A stretch of DNA of 64,000 nt. Source: a bacterium. Lineage in GTDB: Bacteria > CAIWAD01. Positions within the stretch are counted from its first letter, which is position 1, and each line of letters opens with the position of its first letter. The translations under genes and the position numbers were made by a program. The notes below the pieces were generated by a model. It worked only from the letters and a program-made list of their open reading frames with translations, was not told where the DNA came from and searched no databases. Location: contig JAUIFJ010000001.1 in the NCBI GenBank assembly GCA_030429345.1, forward strand, positions 186,001 to 250,000, written 5' to 3'. Shown here in pieces: positions 44,998-55,265 of the stretch.

Positions 44998-45738
44998 TCA
45001 ATCCCCTAGTGTCTCGTCCAGGTAGTCCAGGAACCGTGCCCAGGATTTCTTGTCCGGGACTTCGCGGTAGCGCTCGCTGCCGAAGACGCTGAAGGCGTGG
45101 GGTGCGGCACTGTAGGTGATCATTTCGTGCGACACGCCCGCTTCTTCCAGGCCGGTCACCATGTCGGCGAAGCGGCTGATCGGCACGAAGGAGTCCGCGG
45201 AGCCGTGGAACACGATCACGCTGCCCTTGACCTGGCTGTAGTCCTGGCCCCCCGGCAGTTCGAGCCCGCCGTGGAAGCTGGCGAAGCCCTTCAGTTCCGC
45301 GCCCGAGCGGGCCAGTTCCATAATGGCGCTGCCGCCGAAGCAATAGCCCATGGCGACTGCGTTCTCCGTGTTGGCGCCCTGGCGTTCCGCCTCAGCCAGA
45401 CCCGCATTCAATCGTTCGCGCATTGCCGCGCGGTCGGCGTAGAGTTCGCCGGTCAGGCGCTGCTTCTCGCTGGTCTCTTCCGGGCGCACGCCCTTGCCGA
45501 AGAGATCGACGGCGAAGACCGAATAGCCTTCCGCGGCCAGCATCTTCGAGCGCTCGATTTCATAGTCCGTCAGCCCGTCCCAGTCGTGCACCAGCAGGAC
45601 AAGCGGCCCGTCTACCGTCGGAGAGATCCAATAACCCTCGCAGCCAAGATCGCCGGCCTTGTACTCCACCGCCGCCCCCTTGGCCAGCGCAAGCACCGGC
45701 AGGCAAAGCGCCGCAATCAATGTATTCCGAACAGACAT
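44998..45738 (-). CDS. exported dienelactone hydrolase-family protein
   Basis: 246 residues from ATG 45738, placed just after GGGGAGG; the longer TTG frame at 45765 is less likely. Signal peptide residues 1-21. Alpha/beta hydrolase of the DLH type with the triad Cys133 (GYCFGGS), Asp182 (GSADSFVP) and His214 (AAPHAFSV). These enzymes open lactones in chlorocatechol degradation, but exported homologues often have unknown esterase activity. The adjacent Glu that activates Cys in classic DLH is not obvious. It stands alone on the minus strand. Confidence 0.85.
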   Translation of the reverse strand: MSVRNTLIAALCLPVLALAKGAAVEYKAGDLGCEGYWISPTVDGPLVLLVHDWDGLTDYEIERSKMLAAEGYSVFAVDLFGKGVRPEETSEKQRLTGELYADRAAMRERLNAGLAEAERQGANTENAVAMGYCFGGSAIMELARSGAELKGFASFHGGLELPGGQDYSQVKGSVIVFHGSADSFVPISRFADMVTGLEEAGVSHEMITYSAAPHAFSVFGSERYREVPDKKSWARFLDYLDETLGD

Positions 45739-45839
45739 CCATCCTCCCCATCGCTGTGTATTCAATCACACGCGTCCCAACGTATACAATCATCCCCAAC
45801 CACCAAAGGCGCGCAGCGCCTTGGAACGATAGCCCCGGG

Positions 45840-46010
45840 CTTCAGTCCGGGGCGAAGGCGGCAAACGATTTCAGGTTCCGACCCCGCAATCGATGATCAG
45901 CCCTCCGTCCGGGGCGAAGGCGGCCAACGATTTCAGGTTCCTGCCCCCGCAATCATTTCTCCCGACACCCGTCCGGGAAAACGGCGGCCAGCGCCATCCG
46001 GTTCCCGGTC
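45840..46010. repeat. three degenerate tandem copies of a 62-64 bp unit
   Basis: Copies begin at GTCCGG 45845, 45907 and 45971. Copies 1 and 2 share GGGGCGAAGGCGGC followed by ACGATTTCAGGTTCC and a CCCCGCAATC end; copy 3 is more diverged. The first starts with the same CGGGCTTCAGTCCGG dyad as the 249-bp repeats near 8.4-9.2 kb, so the families are related. Confidence 0.75.
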
Positions 46011-46042
46011 CAGTTCCGTATGGCGCAGCAGTGTCCAAAAAG

Positions 46043-46083
46043 TGAAAACGGCCGTGGCACAGGGGGAGCCACGACCGTTTTCA
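46043..46083 (-). terminator. long hairpin with T-run on the minus strand
   Basis: TGAAAACGG-x-CGTGGC pairs with GCCACG-x-CCGTTTTCA (15 pairs, one mismatch). On the minus strand it is followed by CTTTTTGG. It could end transcripts coming from the AI-2E-type transporter gene. Confidence 0.6.
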
Positions 46084-46112
46084 GAAGCATTGTGTTGAGG
46101 TGCTCACAAAGT

Positions 46113-46268
46113 GGCGCTCTGTCCCAATGGGCATGTCGCGCGCTGCCGCTGAGCCTGCGATCGCGACCTGTGCTGCCAATCTCGGCTGCGAAAAAAGGGG
46201 GAAACGCAGCCTGTTCACTTGCTCGGAGTGTCGTCCATCAGGACCGGTTCCCATTGGGACAGAGCGCC
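46113..46268. mobile_element. 156-bp MITE-like element with 19-bp perfect terminal inverted repeats
   Basis: GGCGCTCTGTCCCAATGGG at 46113 is exactly inverted at 46250-46268. The 118-bp interior has no credible gene; short frames on both strands share the same translated ends because of the inversion. No flanking target-site duplication is obvious (GT on the left, GA on the right). It may be a MITE or a structured RNA/REP element. Confidence 0.5.
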
Positions 46269-46453
46269 GATCTGGAAACACCTGGTTCGTCTAACACAAG
46301 ATTCATGCCAAACAAACATGGGTGGCTCTCAAAGCTGCAAGTGCTTGTTTGAGGGAAAAATAGCCCTGGAGCCCCTGGCAAGTTCGCCAGATCGGGCGGA
46401 AGTCCCGCCACGACAGGCACTACTGATAACAGTGCCGCCAAGCCCAGGGTGGC

Positions 46454-47677
46454 TTATTCGGGGTCTTCGAGCGGTTCCCGATCCAGCCTGCTCAGCCAAT
46501 GATGGTGCAGGTCCCTGGCAATCAACAACAGGATTCCTCCCAGCGGAATCGCCACGATCATGCCGGCCACGCCGAAGAGCGAGCCGAAGAAGAGTAGGCA
46601 GAAGAGGGCCAGCACGGGGCTCAAGCCGACGGCGTTGCCCAGGATCCGCGGACTGATGACGAAGCCCTCCAGGTTCTGCACCACGACGAAGACCGAAACC
46701 ACCCGCAGCGCGCCGCCCATGGGATCCATCGTCACCATGGCCACCGTCAGGCTGACCAGGAAAATGAAGCTGATGCCGATGTAGGGAATCACGTTCAGCA
46801 GGCCGGTTGCCAGCCCAAGCAGCAGGGGATAGGGCACACCCGTCAGCCACAGCCCAAGCCAGGTCAGCAGGGCGATGATCGAGCTGACCATCAACTGCCC
46901 GCGCACATAGCCGGACAAGACGCGGTCCACCTGGGAGGCGTAGTGCTTGACCGGCTCTTCCCATTCCGGCTTCAGGCTGTGCCGAACCTGCCTCAAGATC
47001 CTCGGAGAGCCCAGGCTGAAGCTGTAGACCAGAAAGGGGATCAGGAAGAGGTTGACCAGCGAGCCGCCCAGGCCGACCATCCAGCTGACCAGGGCCTGGC
47101 TGCCGGAACCGACCATGTCCAGCAGGCGGCGCAGCAGCTGAGGACCTTTCTGCTGCAGGAAGGAGTTCACTTCCTCCAGGGAAATGCCGGTTGCCTCCAG
47201 GACTTGCGGCAGCCTGGCGCGGCTCCAGGTTTCCGCTTCCCGGGCCATGCGCGGCACTTCCTTCAACAGATCGCTGCTTTCCCGCACCAGTACTGGAAGA
47301 GTCAGCGAAACCAGGGTCAGCACGACGACCAGGAAGACCAGCAGAACCAGTCCAGTGGCCAGGCTCCGTTTCATGTGCCGGGACAGCAGGGAGATCAGCG
47401 GCTCGAGCAGGTAGGAAATGACAAAGGCCACGACGAAGGGGCTGAGCACGGACCAGCTTTGCACCGCGAGCTGCAGCAGCCCGAGCCCGGTGACGATCCA
47501 CAGCAGCCGGCTGACGCTGGTTTCCCGCCGCCAGGGCCAGGCCAGCCACCAGGCAAGGGCGAGGAAGAGCGGCAATCCTGCCAGGTGCGGCAGGCGCAGG
47601 ATCATGGCCGCCGCGAGGGCGAGAAGTCCCAGCAGGATCGGCCAGTTGGATCGAAGTTTTTCCGGAAGGTCGCTCAT
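46454..47677 (-). CDS. AI-2E/PerM-family permease
   Basis: 407 residues with about eight transmembrane helices: an N-terminal pair or triple (residues 13-90), a long central periplasmic or cytosolic segment (about 130-210), then helices to 390. Family signatures are SPFVVAFVISYLLEPLISLL, LVNLFLIPFLVYSFSL, GYVRGQLMVSSIIALLTWLG and LLNVIPYIG near the end. Members move small molecules or sodium/protons; the AI-2 link is known for few. A TATAAT reading on the minus strand (47740-47745) lies 63 nt upstream of its start and overlaps a plus-strand TATACT, suggesting a shared divergent promoter region with gpmA. Confidence 0.9.
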   Translation of the reverse strand: MSDLPEKLRSNWPILLGLLALAAAMILRLPHLAGLPLFLALAWWLAWPWRRETSVSRLLWIVTGLGLLQLAVQSWSVLSPFVVAFVISYLLEPLISLLSRHMKRSLATGLVLLVFLVVVLTLVSLTLPVLVRESSDLLKEVPRMAREAETWSRARLPQVLEATGISLEEVNSFLQQKGPQLLRRLLDMVGSGSQALVSWMVGLGGSLVNLFLIPFLVYSFSLGSPRILRQVRHSLKPEWEEPVKHYASQVDRVLSGYVRGQLMVSSIIALLTWLGLWLTGVPYPLLLGLATGLLNVIPYIGISFIFLVSLTVAMVTMDPMGGALRVVSVFVVVQNLEGFVISPRILGNAVGLSPVLALFCLLFFGSLFGVAGMIVAIPLGGILLLIARDLHHHWLSRLDREPLEDPE

Positions 47678-47864
47678 AGGGTCTCCGCGTCGCGGCAGCC
47701 GAAGGGCTGCGCCGGCCGACTGTCGGCTGGGCCTACATTATTATACTCGGCAACTTGAGATTCAATTTGCCGCATCGGCCGGATGCATGTATTACGCGGC
47801 CGGCGGCGAAGCCTTGGACTGCGCGCTCGTATACCCGCGATGCGCGCCCAGAACGGGATGACGC

Positions 47865-48608
47865 ATGTACAAGCTGATTCTGCTGCGACACGGCCAGAGC
47901 GAGTGGAACAAGGAAAACCGTTTCACCGGCTGGAAGGATGTCCCTCTTTCCGAGCAGGGCACCGCCGAAGCCCGCAAGGCGGGCGAACTGATTGCCGAAG
48001 CAGGCCTGGATTTCGATGTCGCCTATACCTCTCTGCTCAAGAGAGCCATTGGAACGCTGTGGCAGGTCATGGAGACCATGGACCGCATGTGGGTGCCGGT
48101 ACACCGCGACTGGCGGCTGAACGAGCGCCACTACGGCGCTCTGCAGGGCCTGGACAAGAAGGAGACCGTCGAAAAGCACGGCGCGGAGCAGGTGCAGGTC
48201 TGGCGCCGCAGTTTCGACACGCCGCCGCCGCCGATGAAACACGACGATGTGCGGCTCCCGCGCTACGAGCGGCGCTATTCCGGCGTCGACGAGGCCCTGC
48301 TTCCGCGCAGCGAATCGCTGAAGGACACGATCCAGCGCTTCATGCCCTGCTGGACGGAGGAGATCTCCCCCCGCATCCGCCAGGGCGAGCGCGTGTTGAT
48401 TGTCGCACACGGAAACAGCCTGCGCGCCCTGGTCAAGCACCTGGACCGGATCAGCGACGAGGAGATCACGGGGCTGAACATTCCCACGGGAATCCCGCTC
48501 GTATACGAACTGGACGAGGACCTTTCGCCCCTGCGCCACTACTACCTGGGCGATCCGGAGGCGGCCGCCCGCGCCGCCGCCGCTGTGGCCGCGCAGACCG
48601 GCAAGTGA
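47865..48608 (+). CDS. gpmA: 2,3-bisphosphoglycerate-dependent phosphoglycerate mutase
   Basis: 247 residues, typical of dPGM. Interconverts 3- and 2-phosphoglycerate in glycolysis and gluconeogenesis. The phospho-acceptor His9 is in [10 protein letters not shown], the conserved Glu87 in [10 protein letters not shown], and the second catalytic His182 in [10 protein letters not shown]. The C-terminus has a short Ala-rich tail after LGD. First gene of a long same-strand run; its stop overlaps the GTG of engB (GTGA). Confidence 0.95.
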   Translation: MYKLILLRHGQSEWNKENRFTGWKDVPLSEQGTAEARKAGELIAEAGLDFDVAYTSLLKRAIGTLWQVMETMDRMWVPVHRDWRLNERHYGALQGLDKKETVEKHGAEQVQVWRRSFDTPPPPMKHDDVRLPRYERRYSGVDEALLPRSESLKDTIQRFMPCWTEEISPRIRQGERVLIVAHGNSLRALVKHLDRISDEEITGLNIPTGIPLVYELDEDLSPLRHYYLGDPEAAARAAAAVAAQTGK

Positions 48609-49265
48609 GCGAAGGCGGCGCCGCAGGCCCTCCTCGCGTGCCGGTCAAGCGGGATCGGCAGCTGCAGATCCTCGAAAGCCGCTTCGAGATCAGCGCGGCG
48701 AGCCTGAAGCAGCTGCCGCAGCCACCGCGCACGGAAGTGGCCTTCGTCGGACGATCCAACGTCGGCAAGTCGAGCCTGATCAACCTGCTGCTGGGCCGGA
48801 AGGCCCTGGCGAAGATCAGCGCCCGGCCGGGCAAGACGCGTTTGCTGAACTACTTCCTGGTCAACGGGGAGATCCATTTCGTCGATCTGCCCGGCTACGG
48901 CTATGCCAAGACCCCGGAAGAGATGCGCCAGGACTGGGCGAAACTGATCGAGGGCTACCTGGTCGCGCCCAGGCGCAAGCTGATCCTGCAGCTGGTCGAC
49001 GCCCGTCACGGCATGACCCGCCTGGATCGCGAGAGCCTGCTGTGGCTGCTGCATCACATGCTTCCCGTCGTGGTCGTCCTGACGAAGGCGGACAAGCTCT
49101 CGGCGGCCGACCTGCGGGAACAGCAGCAGCGTATACGCCGTTCGCTGAAGGACCTGTCCGTGCTGCAGGTCGTCTCGACGAGCACGCGCTCGCGCAATGG
49201 CCGCGACGAGCTGCTCGAATACCTGGGGCACTGGCTGTCCCGCAATTCCAGGAAGAGAGGCAAGG

Positions 49266-49273
<8 letters not shown>
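48605..49273 (+). CDS. engB: ribosome biogenesis GTPase EngB/YihA
   Basis: 222 residues from the GTG overlapping gpmA's stop; the frame extends upstream but homology starts about 20 codons in. Signatures: G1 [10 protein letters not shown]3 [10 protein letters not shown]4 TKADK, with the usual switch region ([12 protein letters not shown]). EngB is an essential GTPase for large-subunit assembly. Its TGA lies inside the start of the next gene. Confidence 0.93.
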
Positions 49274-50252
<979 letters not shown>

Positions 50253-50258
50253 ACCGCC

Positions 50259-51143
50259 ATGGCTGTGCGACTCGACGCGGAACTGCTGGGACGGTTCGAT
50301 TCCCTGGACCTGATCGCCCGCTACCTGGTGGAGGGCTTCATTACCGGTCTGCACCGCTCGCCCTACCACGGCTTCAGCGTCGAATTCAGCCAGCACCGCC
50401 CCTACATGCCCGGGGACGACACGCGTCACATCGACTGGAAGCTCTTCGCCCGCACCGACCGGTATCACATCAAGCAGTACGAGGAGGAGACCAACCTGCG
50501 GGCCTGGATCCTGCTCGACTGCAGCGCGTCCATGTCCTTCGGCACCACCGGCACCACCAAGTACCGCTATGCCAGCCTGCTGGCGGCCAGCCTGGCCTAC
50601 ATGATGATCCGCCAGCGCGACGCGGCGGGGCTGGTGCTCTACGACGAGAAGACCCGTCTCAAGCTGCCGGCGCGCAGCGTGCGCAGTCACCTGAACCGCA
50701 TTCTTGCCACCCTGGAGGCCGAGAAGCCAGGGCAAGGCACGGCCACCGAGACCACCCTGCACGAGATGGCGGCGGGACTCAAGCGCCGCGGGCTTGTGGT
50801 CCTGATCAGCGACTTCTTCGACGACGAGGAGGGCGTGATCCGCGGGCTGAAGCACTTCCGGCACATGGGGCACGAAGTGATCGTCTTCCAGGTGCTGGAC
50901 CCCGCCGAGCTGGACTTCCGGCTGCTGGAGGGCGAGAACTTCGTCGACCTTGAAAGCGGCGAGCGCTTCACCAGCGACCCGCGCCAGGTAGGGGCCGCCG
51001 TCAACCGCGAAGTGAGACAGTTCCTTGCCAAGGTGCGCGGCGCCTGTCACCGGGAAGGCATCGATCACGTGCTGGTCGACACGGGCCGCGACTTCGAGCG
51101 CAACCTGATGGAGTACCTGATCAAGAGGAAACGGCAGGCCTGA
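50259..51143 (+). CDS. DUF58 protein with von Willebrand A-like domain
   Basis: 294 residues. DUF58 signature HRSPYHGFSVEFSQHRPYMP and GDDTRHIDWKLFARTD near the N-terminus, then a vWA-like fold with MIDAS DCSASMS (D-x-S-x-S). No transmembrane helix. It follows the MoxR ATPase directly, the usual partner order. It ends with TGATG overlap to the next gene. Confidence 0.92.
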   Translation: MAVRLDAELLGRFDSLDLIARYLVEGFITGLHRSPYHGFSVEFSQHRPYMPGDDTRHIDWKLFARTDRYHIKQYEEETNLRAWILLDCSASMSFGTTGTTKYRYASLLAASLAYMMIRQRDAAGLVLYDEKTRLKLPARSVRSHLNRILATLEAEKPGQGTATETTLHEMAAGLKRRGLVVLISDFFDDEEGVIRGLKHFRHMGHEVIVFQVLDPAELDFRLLEGENFVDLESGERFTSDPRQVGAAVNREVRQFLAKVRGACHREGIDHVLVDTGRDFERNLMEYLIKRKRQA

Positions 51144-51970
51144 TGCGCTTTTTCGTGCGTCCTTTCCTGGTGTCCCTTGTGCTGCTGGCTCTTCTGGGCC
51201 TGCTGGCGGCCAGCCCCGTGCCGGAGATCCTCATCGGCGAACTGGGCTGGGAAGACAACTGGGCGCGGGAAAACCAGGGCCGGGCCCACGAGCGCAGCCG
51301 GCTACACCAGGAAGCCTCCGAGGAGGCAAGGGAGCTGCAGGCCCGCCTGGATGCCCGCCGGCGCGAGGCGGGCGAGCTGTCGACGATCAGCGAACTGAGG
51401 CGCTACCTGCAGCGCTACGGCGAGGCGGACCTGGGCCTGCGCCTCTTCCTGCTGTGGTACAACAGCCTGCCGACAGTCGAGTCCGAGGGCGTGATCGATC
51501 CCCAGCTGCTGCTCAACCTCGTCTACAGCGGGCGTGTGACAACCGTTCGCCTGGCCTGGGCCGAGTCCGGGGAGGGCGAGGCGGCCACCGGCGAGCGGCC
51601 GATCCGCCTGCGCCTGCTGGACGACATGGGCCGCCTGGTCCACGAGGGCCGCTTCCTGACCTCGCGCCTGAAGGGCGGCCTGCGGGACCTCGAATGGATC
51701 GACAGCTCCTATGAACCGGCGAGCATGGACTCCTCCGTGCTCAGTCTGGAACCGGACCGCTGGGTGGAGAACCGGGACCTGCTGCCCTTCGAGTATCACG
51801 ATCGCCTGACCCGCCTGCTGCTGGACCCGGAAGTGCGCATTCGCAGCCTCTACCGTACGCCCGAAGACGAACTCTACCTGGAGACCGTCGAGGACAGCCT
51901 GTATACCCTCTACCGCATGCCCGCCGCCGGCGGGGACGAACCCTGGAGGTTTCCGTGGTTCGGTGGCTGA
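51143..51970 (+). CDS. membrane-anchored protein of unknown function in MoxR operon
   Basis: 275 residues. One N-terminal hydrophobic helix (RPFLVSLVLLALLGLLAAS) acts as anchor or signal. Residues about 45-85 are charged and coiled-coil-like (HERSRLHQEASEEARELQAR). The rest is mixed alpha/beta with no recognised motif. It occupies the position where TPR/Bat proteins often sit in MoxR operons. Overlaps the DUF58 gene by TGATG and the PBP gene by 16 bp. Confidence 0.7.
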   Translation: MRFFVRPFLVSLVLLALLGLLAASPVPEILIGELGWEDNWARENQGRAHERSRLHQEASEEARELQARLDARRREAGELSTISELRRYLQRYGEADLGLRLFLLWYNSLPTVESEGVIDPQLLLNLVYSGRVTTVRLAWAESGEGEAATGERPIRLRLLDDMGRLVHEGRFLTSRLKGGLRDLEWIDSSYEPASMDSSVLSLEPDRWVENRDLLPFEYHDRLTRLLLDPEVRIRSLYRTPEDELYLETVEDSLYTLYRMPAAGGDEPWRFPWFGG

Positions 51971-53943
51971 TTCTATTGTTGCGCATTCTGCTGGGCCTGA
52001 CGGTCTCCGCCGGCGCCCTGGCCGGACTGGCCGTGCTGGCCGTCATGGGCCTGGTCTCCAGCGACCTGCCCCGTCTTCCGGCGCGGCTGGATGCCCTTGC
52101 GCCGCCGGAGCAGACGCTGATCCTGGACCGCAACGGCGTGACGCTCGACCGCGTGGGCAGCAGCCAGCGTGTGACGCTTGATCGCATCAGCCCCTATTTC
52201 ATCGAGGCCCTGCTGGCGACGGAGGATCGCCGCTTCTACGAGCACCAGGGCATCAGCAAGCGGGCCCTCTTGCGCGTGATGCGCGACATGCTGCTCCGCG
52301 AGCGCGCGGGCGGCGGCTCGACCCTGACCCAGCAGCTGGCGAAGAACCTGTTCTACAACTTCGACCGCCGCATCGACCGCAAGCTGAAAGAGATGCTGAC
52401 CGCGGCGGCCATGGAGCAGCGCTACAGCAAGGACGAGATCCTGCTGGCCTACTGCAACACGGTCAGTTTCGGCTCCGGCTGCCTGGGCGTCGAAAGCGCC
52501 TCCCGCGAATATTTCGGCGTGGGGGCGGACCGCCTGAGCCGGGCCGAGGCGGCGACGCTGGTCGGCATTCTCAACGCGCCAGGGCGCTACCATCCCCGCC
52601 TGCATCCCGAACGCTGCCTGGCCAAGCGCAACCGCATCCTCTCCAACCTGCTCGCCGAGGGGCGGATCACGGAAGAGGAGCTGCGCCAGGAGGCAGGCCT
52701 CGCGCTGGGCGTCCGCGAGTCCACGCGCACGCGTTTCGGCCACCTGCGCGATCTCGTGATGCTCGAGCTGCGCCAGGAGTTCGCCCGCCAGGGACTGGAG
52801 GCGGAGGCGGTCTCCTACAGCGGCCTTGTCGTACAGACGACGATCGATGTCCGCGTGCAGGACCTGGCGCGGCGCGAGATCGAGCGCCAGTGCTCGCGGC
52901 TCGACGAGAACCTGCTGGCGGACTCCCCCCTGGAGGGCGCCTTCGTCGCCATGGACCCGTATACGGGGGACATCCTTTCCCTGGTCGGCGGCCGCGACCA
53001 TTCGCGCAGCGCCTTCAACTGCGCGACGGGGCGCAACCGCCAGCCCGGCAGCGCCTTCAAGCCCGTTTTCTACTACACGGCGCTGCGGGAAGGCCTGTCG
53101 CCGCTGGACCTTTTTGCCGACAGCATGCGTGTACGCGGGATCGGCTTCGGCCAGGAATGGGCGCCGCGCAACTGGGACCTGAGCGAAGGGCCGCCGATGA
53201 CCGCCTGGAGGGGCATGGCCAACAGCCTGAACCTGGTGGCGGCGGATATGCTCTTCAGCATGGATTCGACGATCGCCTCCGGCAATCGCGAGGGACTGCT
53301 GGAATCCGTGAGACAGAACGCCATCCGCCTCGGCTTCGACGAGGAGCGCATCGAAGCCGTTCCCTCCATGATCCTGGGAGCCGGGTCCGTCAGCCCTCTG
53401 CAGCTCTGCGGTGTATACAGCACCTTCGTCAACGAGGGCATCCGGGTGGAACCGCAGCTGATCCGCCGCGTGGAGGACCGCCGCGGTGGCGTGGTCTTCT
53501 CCTTCCAGTCGGGACAGAGGCGCGTCCTGGATCCCGTCGAGTCCTACCTGGTGCTGGACATGCTCAAGGGCGCCGTGGACCAGGGCACCGGGCGCAGCCT
53601 GAAGAGCCAGTCCTGGCGCGGGGAACTGGGCGGCAAGACCGGCACGACCAACGACTACCGCGACAGCTGGTTCTGCAGTGTCACACCCTACATGACCACC
53701 GTTTCCTGGATCGGCCATCTGGACAACCGCAGCATGCGCTACCCCGGCGGCATCGGCGGCGTGACCGGAGGCGGAGGAGCGCTGAAGATCTTTCGCGGCC
53801 TGGTCGGCGAGCTGGATCGGCTGTACAACACGGAGGCCGCCTTCCGTGTGCCCCAGGGGGTCGAGTTCCGCGAAGTGGACACCGTCAGCGGACGAGAGGA
53901 TGCGTCAGGCACACGCGTGGCCCTGCGCATGATCGACTATTGA
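51955..53943 (+). CDS. class A penicillin-binding protein (PBP1A/PbpC-like transglycosylase-transpeptidase)
   Basis: 662 residues from GTG 51955 with GGAGG 6 nt upstream. An N-terminal membrane helix precedes a GT51 transglycosylase with Glu90 in TEDRRFYEHQG and GGSTLTQQLAKN. The transpeptidase domain has the serine box S366-x-x-K369 (PGSAFKP), an SLN-type motif (ANSLNLV), and K561-T-G (GGKTGTTNDYRD). It builds and cross-links peptidoglycan. The C-terminus is short, without extra domains. Its stop overlaps the TTG of the next gene. Confidence 0.93.
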   Translation: MVRWLILLLRILLGLTVSAGALAGLAVLAVMGLVSSDLPRLPARLDALAPPEQTLILDRNGVTLDRVGSSQRVTLDRISPYFIEALLATEDRRFYEHQGISKRALLRVMRDMLLRERAGGGSTLTQQLAKNLFYNFDRRIDRKLKEMLTAAAMEQRYSKDEILLAYCNTVSFGSGCLGVESASREYFGVGADRLSRAEAATLVGILNAPGRYHPRLHPERCLAKRNRILSNLLAEGRITEEELRQEAGLALGVRESTRTRFGHLRDLVMLELRQEFARQGLEAEAVSYSGLVVQTTIDVRVQDLARREIERQCSRLDENLLADSPLEGAFVAMDPYTGDILSLVGGRDHSRSAFNCATGRNRQPGSAFKPVFYYTALREGLSPLDLFADSMRVRGIGFGQEWAPRNWDLSEGPPMTAWRGMANSLNLVAADMLFSMDSTIASGNREGLLESVRQNAIRLGFDEERIEAVPSMILGAGSVSPLQLCGVYSTFVNEGIRVEPQLIRRVEDRRGGVVFSFQSGQRRVLDPVESYLVLDMLKGAVDQGTGRSLKSQSWRGELGGKTGTTNDYRDSWFCSVTPYMTTVSWIGHLDNRSMRYPGGIGGVTGGGGALKIFRGLVGELDRLYNTEAAFRVPQGVEFREVDTVSGREDASGTRVALRMIDY

Positions 53944-55265
53944 GAGCGCTGTACATCACGCTCAACCGGCTGACTGTCCGGCTGGAGGCCCTGGGCCACT
54001 TCCTCTTCGCCTCGATGCTGGCGGCCTGGCTGTGTTACGCGATTCTGGTCAAGGCCCTTCCGCCGGGAGAGGGCGGTTCGCGCGCCCTGCAGGTGCTGCT
54101 GGTCTTCCTGGCCGGCTTCCTGCTGGCGCTTCCCGTAAGACTTTTTCTGCGCCGGGGAGCCCTGCGCCGCCTGGACCGCCGCTGGACGCGCACCGACCGC
54201 CAGAGCCGCAAGGACCTGCTGGCCATGGTTGAGGCGCTCGACAACGATGCCGTGCTGCTCGATGGACGGGGCCTGGCCGAGTACCGCGAACGGCTGCGCA
54301 GCGCTTTCTGCGCGCTGGATCCCGCGGATCACACGCGGACCAGCATCCGCATCTTGCTCGAGCTGGCCCTTGCGACCTCTAGGCGGGACGGGAAGGCCCT
54401 GGCGGAGGTGGCCCGCGCCCTGGGCCGGATTCCCACCTTCCATGCCACACGCCTGCTCAACCTGTGGAACCGCGCCTCGGCGCTGGGCGTGAGGCCTGAA
54501 GCCTCCGAACTCGAGGAGCTCTACAAGCGCAGCGCGCGCCAGACCCTGCCCAGACGCCTGCGCGGTTTCCTGCCCCTGCTCTATTCCTCGATCCGCGAGG
54601 AGCACAAGGGGGCCGATCGCCTGCTGCTGCGCCTGTTGAAGGAGGGCGGCCTGCGCGCTGTCCGCCTGCCTGTAGACATTGGCAACCGCCTGCGCCGTCA
54701 TCCGGACGCGCCTCCGGTTCTTCGGCTGCAGCTCGAAGGGAAGGCCGTTCCCGCGAAGGACCCGACGCCCCGCAAGAAGAAGGCGGAAGGCGGGGCCTCC
54801 TTCGGCAGCCTGGCCGAGCTGCTGAAGGATCGCCGCGCACTGGCTGTGAAAGGGGGCTGGCTGGGCCTGATCCTGCTGGTCCTCGCGGTGGTGCGCCTCC
54901 TGCCGACGGGCCAGGAGCCTGCATCCACAGAGGCGGCCCTTTCCGGGAACCTGCTTCGCTGGACCCCGCCGGATCCGGAACCGGAAGGCGCGCGGGCCTA
55001 TACGATCCAGATCCTGGCCAGCAAGGACAGCCTGCAGGCGGTCAGCGAGGCCAGGCGCCTGGTCGACGAAGGCATCTTCGCCTTCGTCCAGGGCCCAAGG
55101 GAGAACAGTCGCTGGTACAGGGTGCGCGTCGGCTGGTTCGACGGGCGCAGCCTGGCCGACAGTTCGGCGGTGCGCCTGCAGGAGCAGGGACTGATCCAGG
55201 ACCGCTATACGGCGAACTACGAGCCGGATCGAATCGTCTGGCAAGCCCAAGAGGACAAGGAATGA
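53940..55265 (+). CDS. membrane protein with C-terminal SPOR domain
   Basis: 441 residues from the TTG overlapping the PBP stop. Two N-terminal helices (about 18-36 and 47-63), a long helical cytoplasmic-looking region (65-290), a further helix near residue 310 (WLGLILLVLAVVRLLP), then a SPOR domain about residues 361-432 (ARAYTIQILASKDSLQAV, SRWYRVRVGWFDGRSLAD). SPOR domains bind denuded peptidoglycan at division sites. Position next to a class A PBP suggests septal wall synthesis. Confidence 0.8.
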   Translation: MRALYITLNRLTVRLEALGHFLFASMLAAWLCYAILVKALPPGEGGSRALQVLLVFLAGFLLALPVRLFLRRGALRRLDRRWTRTDRQSRKDLLAMVEALDNDAVLLDGRGLAEYRERLRSAFCALDPADHTRTSIRILLELALATSRRDGKALAEVARALGRIPTFHATRLLNLWNRASALGVRPEASELEELYKRSARQTLPRRLRGFLPLLYSSIREEHKGADRLLLRLLKEGGLRAVRLPVDIGNRLRRHPDAPPVLRLQLEGKAVPAKDPTPRKKKAEGGASFGSLAELLKDRRALAVKGGWLGLILLVLAVVRLLPTGQEPASTEAALSGNLLRWTPPDPEPEGARAYTIQILASKDSLQAVSEARRLVDEGIFAFVQGPRENSRWYRVRVGWFDGRSLADSSAVRLQEQGLIQDRYTANYEPDRIVWQAQEDKE

